Made by a program: the position numbers and the translations under genes. Below are positions 1-10,802 of a DNA stretch of 64,000 bases, piece by piece. This DNA comes from Thamnidium elegans. Its lineage: Eukaryota; Mucoromycota; Mucoromycetes; Mucorales; Mucoraceae. The notes beneath the pieces were generated by a model. It did no database searches, was not told where the DNA came from, and worked only from the letters and a program-made list of their open reading frames with translations. The stretch's first letter is position 1. Every line of letters starts with the position of its first letter. Where the stretch lies: contig JAIXMG010000007.1 of assembly GCA_025201345.1 (NCBI GenBank), positions 806,001 through 870,000 on the forward strand. The letters run 5' to 3'.

Positions 1-430
1 TATTTACTTGGAAATCACCACAAATCAAAACTAGATCTATTTTGCAATTTTCTCTTTGTTCAATGAGACGGATCGATCCATAAATATCATCTAACTGGCC
101 GTGACAACAGCCTTCAATAGCAATCTAATTCACAGAAGAAGAAGAAAAAAACTAGTCAATGTGCTTATTCATTTCAATTAAAAAAGTTTACTCAACATAC
201 TCTCATGAAAGTGAAGTTAAAAATAAGGTGATCACTAAAAAAAATGAGCTTTGAAGTTTTATACAGTCACCCCCAAATTAATCGTGGGTCGTGTTTTTTT
301 TTGCAAGCGTCCTTTTCAATAAAACTAAGCTTTTCTCATTAACATCGTAATTCAATACCACATGTCTTTATCAAATATAACAAACGAAACCTGTGGACCT
401 AATATTCCTTCCAAAGAAGGTGTTTCTACC
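1..430. other. Intergenic, window edge to transposon
   Basis: No open reading frame of substance and no RNA gene is visible. A possible left transposon end lies at 264, where a TA dinucleotide is followed by CAGTCACCCCCAAATTAATC, the usual layout of a Tc1/mariner terminal repeat. The matching inverted copy was not found to the right of the transposase remains. Confidence 0.4.
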
Positions 431-1412
431 TCAGTAAACACGGTGTTTCTCAGAGTGCCATTGCAAAGACTGTCGAGCTACCAAAGTCCGCAGTACAGAA
501 TATTGTTAGCAGAATAAAGCGAACAGGAAGCCCTTTGTATGGAAAACGTCCAGGAGCACAAAAAAAAAATTGATGAAAGAGCCGAAAGGCGTATGGAACG
601 TACTGCTAAGAGTAATCCATTTGCTACATACGACGACCTAAGATTAGATTTGAAAGGGGCAGGTATAATTGTCTGTAGGGCAACAGTTATTTCTGCTTTG
701 AAAGAAATAGGGTTCGGGTCTTATTTCGCAGCTCGTAAGCCTCGTTTAACAGAAAGACACAAAAAATAGAGACTTCGTTGGGCCTTGTCACATATAAACT
801 GGACCAAGGATCAGTGGAGAAACGTTGTTTGGTCAGACGAGTCAGGTTTCTCAATAACAGGCAGTGATGGAGGCGCCAGAGTGATCAAGAAGATTGGTGA
901 GAGGTACCTGGAAAAGCATATCGTACCAACAATTAAGCGGGGCGGCGGTGATGTTATAATTTGGGGCTATTTTTGGAGGTGGAGGATTTGGGCCTTTGAC
1001 GATTATCGATGATACTGTGAAACAGGATGAATATATCAATATTTTGGCAGGTAATTTTCACCCTTGGTTCAAGAAATTGACAGAGGACGAAGATAGATGC
1101 TTTATCTTACAAGAAGATGGGGCTTCGTGCCATACTGGCGCGTACGCTAGATGGTGGAAGGAGTCTCATCAAATCGAGGGGTTTGAATACTGACCTACCC
1201 AATCTCCTGATTTAAACCCGATTGAGCATCTCTAGTGGGCTCTGGGAATTCGCAGCGCAAACCCTTCAGCTAGAAATATAACCAGTTTGAAGGCTGTAAT
1301 AGAAGAACAGTGGAAGAAACTGAGTTTGGAGCTGGTAGATCGTTTGATCTCTAGTATGACAGATCGGTGTCAAGCCGTAATTGATGCGCGTAGTAGATCC
1401 ACAAAATATTAA
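430..1412 (+). pseudogene. Decayed Tc1/mariner-type DDE transposase
   Basis: Read across frames, this stretch encodes a Tc1-type transposase. An N-terminal helix-turn-helix part begins near KHGVSQSAIAK. It is followed by the three catalytic blocks in order: WSDESGF (first Asp), LQEDGASCHT (second Asp) and SPDLNPIEHL (the Glu). The copy is dead. There is a frameshift at the A-run near 560, a stop near 768 (HKK*), another frameshift near 975 (IIWGYF to GGFGPL), a stop near 1191 and a stop right after IEHL near 1233. Such transposases cut and paste their own element at TA sites. A candidate left terminal repeat starts at 264, but no right end was seen, so the element may be truncated. The family call is secure; the exact ends are not. 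Confidence 0.88.
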
Positions 1413-1824
1413 TTATTATTTTTTATTATTACTTTTTATTAAAATTAACATATCAAGTATTATTTAAACGAAGTTTGAGCTCTCTCATAAATTATTTTGT
1501 CGAGCAATTGACCTTTTTAATTAACACTTACTTTTATACTCATTGCAAAAAAAAAAAGTGTTTTAATTGTTTGGTATCGGAGAAGACAGTTGTAATTTGC
1601 ATGTGACACTTCTTTCCACCCAAACCTTAAAGGGCTTTCATGTCATGGAATAAAAAGGGAAAAAGAGTTTCACAGCATCTTTTTTTCTTCTTCTTTGTTT
1701 CCCTTTTATTAATAAAATATGTCAATGATAAAAATACCTATTTTAGATCGCTTGACCTTTAGGGATTACCAAGGGTAAAAAGTATATTTATGTTTATTAT
1801 AAATGGCAATTGACTAAACTATTC
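1413..1824. other. Intergenic, upstream of lipase gene
   Basis: AT-rich spacer between the transposase remains and the lipase start at 1825. It holds pyrimidine-rich tracts typical of fungal promoters and no coding signal. The right end of the transposon could be here, but no inverted repeat was recognised. Confidence 0.4.
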
Positions 1825-3514
1825 ATGTTCAGTTTAATTTTTACTATTCTCTTCTTTCTTTGTGAAAGTATCATTAGAGTTATTGTAATGATCATGCCCA
1901 AATTTCTTATTCAGTTAATAAACAACAGTATTGGCTCGTAAGTTTTAATAACCAAAAGATATATAGAGTTATTTAATATTATTATAGTTTATTTCCTTGG
2001 TTATCTAAAGTTGAAAACGAACCTCATGTAAGTCCATTGGAAAAAGCAGAAGGGTTTGAAAGAATGGTCAAACACTGGTAAATATATAAACATCAACCAA
2101 GAATAATAATAACAATAGACTAATATATATAAAAAAACAATAGGAAAAACTATAACTGTGAACAACATATTGTACGCACACAAGACGATTATCTGTTATG
2201 CGTTCATCGTATTCCGTCTGTGAAACCTCAACATTACGATAATATTCAAAAACAGAAAGAGTTTCAACCTGAAAAGGGAATTGAAGTAATTGATAATCTA
2301 GACAAATTCTTGCAAGCTAAATTACCTAGATCTAAAGGAGAATACCAAGGAAAGCCTGTTGTTTTATTATATCATGGATTTTTAATGTCTTCTGAAGTAT
2401 GGGTTTCAAATATAGAAGAGTATAGTAACTTGCCTTTTATATTGGCTAAACAGGGTTATGATGTCTGGCTTGGTAATGCGCGTGGTAATAAGTATTCTCA
2501 GTATCATGTACATCTTAGTCCTAATCATCAACCCTTCTGGAACTTTTCTTTAAATGAATTTGCTATGCGTGATTTACCTGATACTGTTGATGCAAGTATA
2601 TAAAGATTTCACTGCATACTTAATTTTAACACAATCAATCATATAGTACATATTATCAGAAACAGGTGCCCCTAATTTAACTTACATTGGTTTTTCTCAG
2701 GGTACTGCACAAGCATTTGCTGGTCTCTCTGTAAACTCTAATTTAAACAAAAAGGTCAATTTATTTATTGCAATGGCACCTGCTACAACTCCCAAAGGTT
2801 TACAACATCCTTTGATAGATGCATTTGTTAAAGCAACTCCTAGTGTTATCTATCTTATGTTTGGTAGAAAGACTCCACTTAAACTTGCATTGTTCTGGCA
2901 ACGTCTCATTAGTCCTCCGCTTTTTGTAAAGGTCATTGATGCAAGCGTTAGATTCTTGTTCGGGTGGACAGGGGATAACATGTCGGCTGACCAAAAAACA
3001 GTTAGTTATCAACATTTATATAGTTTAACAAGTGTGAAATCCTTGGTGGTATGTAAAAAAAAAATTATTACTAATATTTAAACATACATGTATACTTATA
3101 TATATATATATATATATATAAAAGCATTGGTTTCAAATTATTAGAACAGGTCAATTCCAAATGTATGATGAAATGCCTAGTAGACTTCCATACCATACAG
3201 TCAACTCAGTTGAAGACCATATTCCACCTCGGTTTCCAACTCTTCAAATAACAACGCCTATTGCTATATTTTATGGACGATCTGATTCACTTGTTGATTT
3301 TAACGTACTTTCTGCAGATCTTCCATCTCCATTAGCCTACGTTAAATCGATTGAAAAATGGGAGCATTTGGACTTTTTATGGGCTGAAGGAATCGAAAAA
3401 ATCGTATACCCAGATATATTAAAACTATTACAACAATTTAACCCGTATCGTGGTCCTCAACAAAAGGAAGGACTTAAAAATGATGATATTGAACAGGAGA
3501 TTTTATTAAAATAA
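1825..3514 (+). CDS. AB-hydrolase lipase / steryl ester hydrolase
   Basis: Five exons (1825-1937, 1988-2077, 2144-2591, 2647-3048, 3125-3514) join in frame to about 480 residues. The N-terminus is hydrophobic (MFSLIFTILFFLC), suggesting a signal anchor. The block EQHIVRTQDDYLLCVHRIP is the signature of the acid-lipase region found in Tgl1/Yeh steryl ester hydrolases and lysosomal acid lipase. It is followed by the oxyanion segment LLYHGF (near residue 145), the nucleophile elbow GFSQG (Ser234), the acid loop GRSDSLVD (Asp405 or Asp409) and the catalytic His in WEHLDFLW (His432). The likely reaction is hydrolysis of sterol or glycerol esters at a lipid droplet or endomembrane. The third intron (2592-2646) appears to use a GC donor (gcaagt). 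Its stop lies 7 bp from that of the converging Kch1-like gene. The exact substrate cannot be read from the sequence. Confidence 0.88.
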
Positions 3515-3521
3515 ATTAAAT

Positions 3522-5382
3522 TTAAATATAATGACTATAAGTAGGATCCTTCTTTTTAGTATTGTTAGTAATGGTATTATCGAAATACTGTTGATCCTGG
3601 AGAGGTATCGGTGCATTATTTGTACTTGTATCTTTATAAGATGCAAATAAACTATCATCTTGCATCTTCACTTCTTGATTTGTTACTGTGCCCTGTTTCC
3701 AAAACGCACTGTTTAAATCATTTTGATTATTATCATTATTATGACTTGACTTTAAAGTGCCTGCACTAGTTGGTTCAATCGTTTCGTCATATGTATTGGG
3801 CTTACTGATAACATTTGTATATGCTTGATTATTACCTACGTAGTAATCATTTGAATTATTTATTAGCGCAGGTGAGGTTATATCGTTACTATACTGCTGT
3901 TGCGAATGGTAGTAATCATTTGTGGTAGTTGGTTGCGCGTATGTATGAGAAGGTGTACGTTGATTATTCAAATAATATGTTTCGTTGTATGGACTGTACT
4001 TTGTAGGATTTCTTTGCAGCGAATACGATGATTCTAATGGAGTCATGGGCTGACTATCGTAATAGTTATTAAATGAGTTTTGTTGTTGAGGTTGTTGATA
4101 AAGCCATTGAGCATCATTTTTTTCAACGTAAGGACTGACGTTATTATTATTAATCACTGGAAGTGTAGGTAAGGTAGGAACAATTTCTTCTTCGAATCTG
4201 TAATCTTTTTTAGTTGATTTTTTGGATTTTTTACTGCTAATACTGTTGGCGTATTTCTCTCTTTCTCTGATACGCTTTTTACGCTGCTTTTCTAATAGCT
4301 CATTGATACTAATATTTTTTTTAAGATTAGTTTTTTTTTTTTTATTATTATTATTATGTTTGATTTTTTTATTTAATAAAAAAAAAAAGCTTACCGTTTA
4401 TCGATTTTATGACAACAGTACTCTTTCAAGTTACCTTGGATATGACAAAGGATTGGGAAATACAACAGAACGGCCAAGAAGATTTGAATGGCTGATAGAA
4501 TCCATAGAATACAAGTGAAACTCATAAGCAGTAATGCTACTCGTTGAGGCCAATCTTTACCGTATGTATCCCAATCAGTAGAAAAATGAAATTTCCCTAC
4601 AATTAAACAAACATAAATAATCTGATATCCATATATATATATATTATGTATGTCTTTATATACCATCCACCATTAAAGCAGAATTTAACATTGCGTATAC
4701 AGTAAAGCCAGCAATAATTTGTCTAGGTCCTTGGGCAAAAATTATTTTTTTCCAACCTATTTTCAAAATTTAATAACTATATAAAAAATCATGCAACAAA
4801 AAATAATTACCTTTAAGAGTATAAAATACATAAAAAATAATTACATCACCCCATCTAGTGGAATTTTTTATCTTTTGTAACAAGCAAAAGTAAGTGTAAC
4901 TTTTGATAGAGTAAGTTTTATAAGCCAATGGATTTGTAACAGCTAAAGAAATATCTCTTGTATCCATTACACTTCTAGTTTTACGAATTTCCCATGCCAA
5001 CAACATGAATGAAATAACAATACATCCTACATAAATCCATTTACTGATTTCGAAAGGAATTTTTGGTTGTGTAGAAAGTGACCAATGCTATTATAAAGAA
5101 AAAAGAGTTCTTAATTATTATAGTTATTAATTATATGCTTCATATGTTTACATCATAAATTAATAAAATTCCCGCAGACCATAAATCTGCACCATATACA
5201 AGCGTAGATATAAAAACTGAACATAATAACATTATATATCGGATCGATAGTAAGCACGTTCTATCTCGAAACGAATTTACATCCATAAAATCAAATTTGT
5301 GATCTGATACAAGCTCTCGTTTCCATTTCGGTCCTTTCGCTTTCTGTAATATTAAACTTGCTCTTTTATACGCATTACTCAT
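3522..5382 (-). CDS. KCH1: Kch1-type low-affinity K+ channel protein
   Basis: Five exons on the minus strand (5382-5152, 5087-4811, 4756-4664, 4596-4395, 4308-3522) join in frame to about 529 residues. The first four exons carry several membrane segments, including CLLSIRYIMLLCSVFISTL, WIYVGCIVISFMLLAW and RVALLLMSFTCILWIL. The motif HIQGNLKEYCCHKIDKR is the hallmark of the fungal Kch1/Kch2 (PRM6) family, plasma-membrane proteins that admit K+ and help activate Ca2+ influx during the pheromone response in yeast. A basic stretch after this motif (LLEKQRKKRIRERE) probably marks the cytosolic side. The C-terminal 200 residues are low complexity, rich in Asn, Gln, Tyr and Ser. The family call is firm; function is taken from the yeast family. 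Confidence 0.9.
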
Positions 5383-6590
5383 TATTTTTTTGTTTACTCG
5401 AGAAAAAAAAAAAAAAAGAAAAATAAATTTATTATGTAGTTATAACAATCTTTTTTTTTTGTTCAACGTATCACATTAATTATGAATGTAATACAGATAA
5501 AGACAATAAACATACTTCGTTTACCTATTTGGCCTGATTGGACTATTTCAATTCATTCGTGTTCAAAAATATATACTTTTGGCCAATCAACAAAATGTTT
5601 TCGTTTCATAGCATTTAAGCAGTGCTGATAAAATATATACTATTTATTCAAAAAGCACTTTTTTTTCTTTTTTTTTTTTGCAGTAAAAAGAAAAAGAGCT
5701 TACTTTAGTTAGTCTATATATTAGAGTTTTTATACCACATGAAACGTAATCGCAACTTCGTTTCTTAATAATAATTTGTAGTACAAATCTTCATCTTTTT
5801 GTGTCACTTTGACCATCACAAACCTATTTATTGAGTGGCGGAATCTTCATCTAGTTAACTTAGATATCAGCATATCTAAGCTAACATTGCTCATAATAAT
5901 GTACTTATCGTAGAAATGATTAATTGTATGTTTATATACAGCAAACTTCATGAAATCTTTGTCTTTTCCTTGACTAGAGTTTATAGCCGATGGAATACAT
6001 GAAATACTAAGTTTGTGCTTTGTTAGATTGAACTTAAAGAAACAAGTTACAATCTATCACGAATAACGAGCCCAACGTAGTGACGAAATCCATATAACTG
6101 TTCTGCGTACCTTATTGTCAAATACTTTTATTAACTTTATTCTTCTTTTTTTCTCATTCATCCAATCACATTTTTGTCATTTAACGTGATCTTAGGTGAT
6201 GATACTAAACTGTAATAAAAATCAAGACGCCATATTTACAGAAGGATGCAAAACAAGTAAGTAGCCGGTAATATATATTAAATATAACTATTTTGTACTA
6301 TACAACTTGAATCCAAAAGCTTTTCCTGTTTCTTAATAAAATAATAACTGTCAAAATTATCTGTAAATTTCTCACTGGTGCTTTTTTTTTTTTTTTTTGC
6401 TGCTGTGATTACCACACTAATATTGCCTTTACTTGTAAGCGAATTCAAAAAAGACTGTGGTGGATCTAATTACATACAAACTGGTTTATTTGCATAATGT
6501 TTACAGCCCTACAATCGAAAATTTCAAACGTCACAAACAGAGTTTTCCCAGCCTTCTTTTTACTTTCTTCTCTTTTACATAAAATTAATC
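5383..6590. other. Intergenic with dispersed repeat copy
   Basis: A 1.2-kb AT-rich spacer between the divergent KCH1 and G-patch genes. It has no coding signal. Positions 6273-6338 resemble 14543-14607, so part of this spacer is derived from a dispersed repeat. Confidence 0.5.
6273..6338 (+). repeat. Dispersed repeat, copy 1
   Basis: About 65 bp centred on AACTATTTTGTACTATACAA and continuing through a CAAAAGCTTTT block. It is closely similar by eye to 14543-14607 on the same strand. No terminal repeats or coding capacity are visible, so it may be a fragment of a non-autonomous element. Confidence 0.6.
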
Positions 6591-7376
6591 ATGAGCGATG
6601 AAGAAGACGATTACATGTCCCTCAAGTTTCTTGAAGGAGCCCAAGAATTTGAAACTAAACGACAAGAGACTTACACCGAACGACGAAAGAAACAATTACG
6701 CATTCAACAAGAAAAAGCCTACATTAAACCACGAGCACAATTAGAGCAAGAAGAACGAGAGAAGGGATTACAGACGTCAGTAGACGAAAGTAATAAAGGT
6801 ATGAAAATGTTGATGAAGATGGGGTTTAAAAAAGGAATGGCGCTTGGACAAGGTGGTATTGTTGAACCCATCAAGGTTGATTTGAAAGCGGGACGAATGG
6901 GTATAGGTATGGAATCACAGTTAAAGAAACGAGCTAGGGAAGAGGAAGAAGAAGAAGCAAAAAAGAGAGTCGAGTTGGATCCGGAAGATTATAGAGTTTT
7001 GATGGCGCAAAAGGCGAAGGATCATCAGTATACGAAATATATCAATGCTGCGGTTTCTATATGTGAAAAGTTGGATGAAGAAAATGATGTCAAGACAAAT
7101 ATTCTCTGGACCTTAAAGCCTGTGCAACTCAATGAAGTAGAAGAAGAAGAAAAAGAACAGGAAGATAAAGAAAAGGAGGAAGAGGAGGAAAAAGAACCGA
7201 TATACCCACAAGAATCAGTAGATAAACTTAAATCATTATCATTAGAGCATCAATTGGAAGCACTTGTAAGTTATTTAAGAGAAACTTATACTTATTGTTT
7301 CTGGTGTCGTGCTAAATACACGGATAAACAAGATCTTGATGAAAACTGTCCAGGTACAGAGGAAGACGACCATTAA
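6591..7376 (+). CDS. G-patch domain protein, GPATCH11-like
   Basis: An intronless gene of 261 residues. It starts with an acidic MSDEEDDYMSLKF segment and a long charged helix. The G-patch follows at about residues 70-105, with the pattern MLMKMGFKKGMALGQGG. The C-terminus carries YCFWCRAKYTD, a CxxC pair belonging to the DUF4187 domain that accompanies G-patch in GPATCH11 (CCDC75). G-patch proteins stimulate DEAH-box RNA helicases, mostly in splicing or ribosome production. The human relative has also been reported at kinetochores. A run of Glu/Lys near residues 185-205 probably forms a charged coiled coil. The start is the first ATG after a pyrimidine-rich leader and agrees with the family N-terminus. 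Confidence 0.85.
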   Translation: MSDEEDDYMSLKFLEGAQEFETKRQETYTERRKKQLRIQQEKAYIKPRAQLEQEEREKGLQTSVDESNKGMKMLMKMGFKKGMALGQGGIVEPIKVDLKAGRMGIGMESQLKKRAREEEEEEAKKRVELDPEDYRVLMAQKAKDHQYTKYINAAVSICEKLDEENDVKTNILWTLKPVQLNEVEEEEKEQEDKEKEEEEEKEPIYPQESVDKLKSLSLEHQLEALVSYLRETYTYCFWCRAKYTDKQDLDENCPGTEEDDH

Positions 7377-7788
7377 ACGTATTTTGATACTGAAAAAATA
7401 AAAAATAAAAGTTTAAACAATTATGTGTATACTTTAACGTTTGTTACACTTTGACAGCTACACAAAAAAGAAGTGTAATTCAATAATTTACTAACATTTA
7501 TTTCAGAAAAAAAAAAAAGTAACTTTAAATACACTTGTCAAAATCGCAGATTTAAAAAAAAAAAAAAAAACGAGAAAAAAAAGGAAAACAAAGGTATTGG
7601 GCGGAAAGTAAGTTTGTCGAACAGATGTTTAAGCGATTGTAGCTGTTCTACTTGTTGCTTTTGTATTCGTACTCAGTTTGAACTTTCACTTCTGGAACTT
7701 CTACCCGTCTCATTGTGACGTTGGAAAGAGAATTTTGGTATATAAAAGTCTGAAAAAACTGTTTTCTTTTTCTTTTGTACAGTAAAAA
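7377..7788. other. Intergenic, promoter of HAD phosphatase gene
   Basis: Spacer with long A-runs at 7507-7518 and 7555-7570. Near its end are a TTCTGGAACTTC dyad (7690-7701) and a TATA box (7739-7747). No gene is seen. Confidence 0.5.
7739..7747 (+). promoter_or_regulatory. TATA box of HAD phosphatase gene
   Basis: TATATAAAA lies about 45 bp upstream of the ATG at 7789 and is followed by a CT-rich initiator-like tract. This matches the usual core promoter of inducible fungal genes. Confidence 0.5.
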
Positions 7789-8602
7789 ATGTCGTCTGAA
7801 AATACTAAATATATTCGAACAAAAGCATTTGTCTTTGATTTAGACGGTACATTAATTGATACAACTCCTTTAGTAGAACGTCATTGGCATAGATTCGCCA
7901 ATGAAAACGGGTTAGACGGCAATAAGGCATGTATATATTATATTTTGGCAAAAAAAAAAAAAAAAAAAAAAAAAAGTATTTTTGAACTAATATGTATATA
8001 TAGATCCTTGAAACTTCGCATGGTGTACGTACAATTGAAACTATTTCCAAATGGGCACCTCATAAAGCAACACCTGATTATATTACAGAATTTGAGAAGA
8101 ACTTAGCAGACGAGTGGGAAGGTGTTAGTATACTACCTGGTATCACTACATTACTACAAAAGATTCCTAGTGATAAATGGGGTATATTTACAAGTAGTAG
8201 TGAGTATATGACCAAGAAAAGATTGGAACAATGTCATCTTCCTACACCTCATTCTGTTGTTTGTGGTGATATGGTAAAATTTATTATTTATTATATTTGA
8301 CAAGTAAAATTAAACTGTATGTAAAATAGGTTGGAAGAGGAAAGCCAGATCCAGAAGGTTACATTCGTGTTGCCAGAGAACTCGGTTTTGAAGGAAAAGA
8401 TGTGATTGTATTTGAAGATGCACCTGCTGGTATTAAATCAGCTCTAAATGCAGGCGCTACTGTCATTGCTTGTGCAACAACACATACAGTCGATCAATTA
8501 AAACAAGCAGGTGCTAACTGTGTGGTTAGTCTTTTGACAGAAGTAGATTTTACTATTTTACCAGACGGTTCATTTGAGGTCCAAGTAAAGAATACACTTT
8601 AA
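7789..8602 (+). CDS. HAD phosphatase, glycerol-3-P/2-deoxyglucose-6-P type
   Basis: Three exons (7789-7926, 8004-8273, 8330-8602) join to 226 residues. The HAD motifs are in order: FDLDGT with the nucleophilic Asp near residue 17, FTSSS (motif II), GKPDP (motif III Lys) and FEDAPAGI (motif IV acids). The block ETSHGVRTIETISKWAP matches the cap domain of the yeast GPP1/GPP2 and DOG1/DOG2 phosphatases. These are soluble cytosolic enzymes that dephosphorylate glycerol-3-phosphate (osmotic stress) or 2-deoxyglucose-6-phosphate. The two substrates cannot be told apart from sequence alone. The first intron (7927-8003) only keeps the frame if a GC donor (gcatgt) is used, because the nearby GT would give an early stop. 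That intron contains a 22-nt A-run. The gene converges on the WD40 gene 120 bp downstream. Confidence 0.87.
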
Positions 8603-8721
8603 AAAATTATATATATATTTTATTAAAAATAAAAGATGGGATCTTCTTCAATTTTTTGAAATTCAAAAATACCACTACACATAAAATGGTTAGGTTCCAG
8701 CTGTTAAATAAAAATAAGTTT

Positions 8722-9937
8722 TTACCCTAGTTTATCATTAGCGTTGGCAACATATAAGGATTGATCTTCTGGAGTAAATGCTATAATATATATTTAGCCT
8801 TTTTCTTTTTCTTTTGAAAGTAAATATAAATTAACTTACAAACACCAGCGATATCACCAAACATATCAATCACTTGACTTGACTCGTAATGGTTGGTTTC
8901 ATAAATATGAACAAAATCAATAGGTTCTAACGGATATAAAGCTATGTGAGTTAAAACACAAATATATATGACGTGATTTGTTTACCTGCAGCAGCCAAGT
9001 ATTGTCCGTCATGAGAATAATGCAGAGATCGTATTGCACCTACATTTGAACCTAATACATACATTGCTTTTGAAGTATTTCTTATATCGTAAACCCTTGT
9101 AGTTCTATCTTGGTTTCCAGTGGCAAAGGTTCTACCGTCGGGATTCCAACAACAAGCAAAAGAAAAATCATGGTGTTCGTTTATGGAAACAACAGCTAAA
9201 TAAAGAAATTAGTTTTTAATGCAGTAAAAAATTTATATTTGGTATTACATTTTCCATTATCAGCGTCAACAATAAGTGTTTCGGTTGAATCACCTACTAG
9301 ACAAAGCATTTTACTATCAGGCGATAAAGATGAACACTGTTTTATATACTATAATTAGCAAAACTCATACATATGATTACTAATATTCTTCCTTACGTTG
9401 GCTGCAAAAGGTAAGGAAAACTTTTGTTCGATTTGAGCAGTTTCGAGATTAATACATTTTATAGTGGCATCATTATTAGAGACGATACCCAATGTTATAC
9501 CTCTTTTATCTTTTACGATATCAGTATAATTTGTGATACCTATACTTCTATGTTCGTTGGTAGTATTAAATTGGTTTGAAATATTACTAGTATCCTGTAC
9601 TACTTTCCAAATACATTCTCCTTTAAATCCACCAGCAAAAAGTATACCATGAGCGCAAGCCATACTGGTAATCTTTAATGAAATACTTCCGGGTCTATTT
9701 GCTGTTGCCAAGTCAATGACTTGACGACTTGATTGTCGTTGTGGAGACCACTGTCGTACTGTATCTCCGCATACATAATATATATTGTTTTTATTTGTAG
9801 CCCATAATAAATTTCTTAATTGAAAGTGACCTATGCTACATTTTTCGTCTAATTTTGATGATTTAAAGGTATAATATTCTTCATTTGTTGTTACATTTTT
9901 AGTTTTCTGTGCCTAGAAAAATATAATAAAATAATTA

Positions 9938-9984
<47 letters not shown>

Positions 9985-10573
9985 CATAGCATAAATATCC
10001 CCAACATACTTGTATTCTATTTTCAATTGTATAATCATCATCACCACTTTTACAACTAAGATAACTCTCATATTCTTTATTCCTGATATGATACAGTTAT
10101 AAAATAAACACATATTGATTGTGTACACACACACACAAAAGAAACCTTATTTTATATATATATATATATATACCTTCGGCTTCTGTATTGATCTCGAGTA
10201 ATGCTCTCCTTAAACCAATCGATACCTTGCTAATAATAGAATTAGTTTCATGCATTTTTTATTATAATCTCCGTTCTCCCCGTACCATATCGATACCCCT
10301 TATACACATTTCTTCAGTAATTATAGTTTGCTGCAAGTGTTTATATTAGTTTTTTTAAGCAACTTTGAATATATATACATATATACATCTTACTGTATGA
10401 GTTTGGTCCTCACTAGTGAAATGAGGTAAGTAAGAGTCAGTTGAACTTAATTCTAAATTGTCATTGTAAGAAAAAAAAAAGGTGTGTTTTGTATTTTGTA
10501 TGCAAATACCGTATTCGTGTGTAGTTTGACCGAAAAAGAAATCGTCCATAGGTTCATGGCGTAGAGACAACAT
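8722..10573 (-). CDS. WD40 repeat protein, S. pombe C2A9.03-like
   Basis: Nine exons on the minus strand assemble in frame. The first five are 10573-10394, 10330-10286, 10229-10174, 10082-10010 and 9912-9397, followed by exons starting at 9336, about 9196, about 8940 and about 8780. The product is near 450 residues. The N-terminal unit reads RGIDMQGIDW then ITRDQYRSRR, a signature of a conserved fungal WD-repeat family typified by S. pombe C2A9.03, whose function is unknown. Seven-blade propeller features follow: SSLSPDSKML, NPDGRTFATGNQDRTTRVYD, LHYSHDGQYLAAA and a short terminal blade SFTPEDQSLYVANANDKLG. The intron at 10009-9915 holds a 44-nt T-run. The family resemblance rests on remembered motifs, not an alignment. 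Confidence 0.83.
9941..9984. repeat. 44-nt poly(T) tract inside an intron
   Basis: An uninterrupted run of T on the plus strand (A in the transcript) inside an intron of the WD40 gene. It is the longest homopolymer in the window. Its length may be affected by sequencing error. Confidence 0.9.
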
Positions 10574-10647
10574 ATTTTTTTTTTATAAGTAAAAGAGAAA
10601 GAAAAAAGGAAAAAAGGAAAAAAGCCGTATCTTTATAGATATTCTCA

Positions 10648-10655
10648 TGACGTCA
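10648..10655. promoter_or_regulatory. CRE palindrome TGACGTCA
   Basis: A perfect cAMP-response element lies about 75 bp upstream of the WD40 gene start (10573, minus strand), in the spacer shared with the 3' end of the PP2A gene. bZIP factors of the Atf1/CREB group bind this sequence. No other evidence of use is available. Confidence 0.5.
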
Positions 10656-10802
10656 AACGCTCTGTCTGATCCAAGTAAGAAAAAAAAAACACGGACAATG
10701 AAAATGAATTTATTTTAGCAGAGATAAAAAGAGGTATTTTTTAATTGCCTTGAACTATAAGAAGGTTAGATTGCTAAGCAAAGAGAACGTATTATAATAT
10801 GT

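Noticed and set aside
7690..7701. Heat-shock element TTCTGGAACTTC before the HAD phosphatase gene
   Set aside because: Only the TTCnnGAA pair is correctly spaced; the third unit is one base off, so it is too weak to call.
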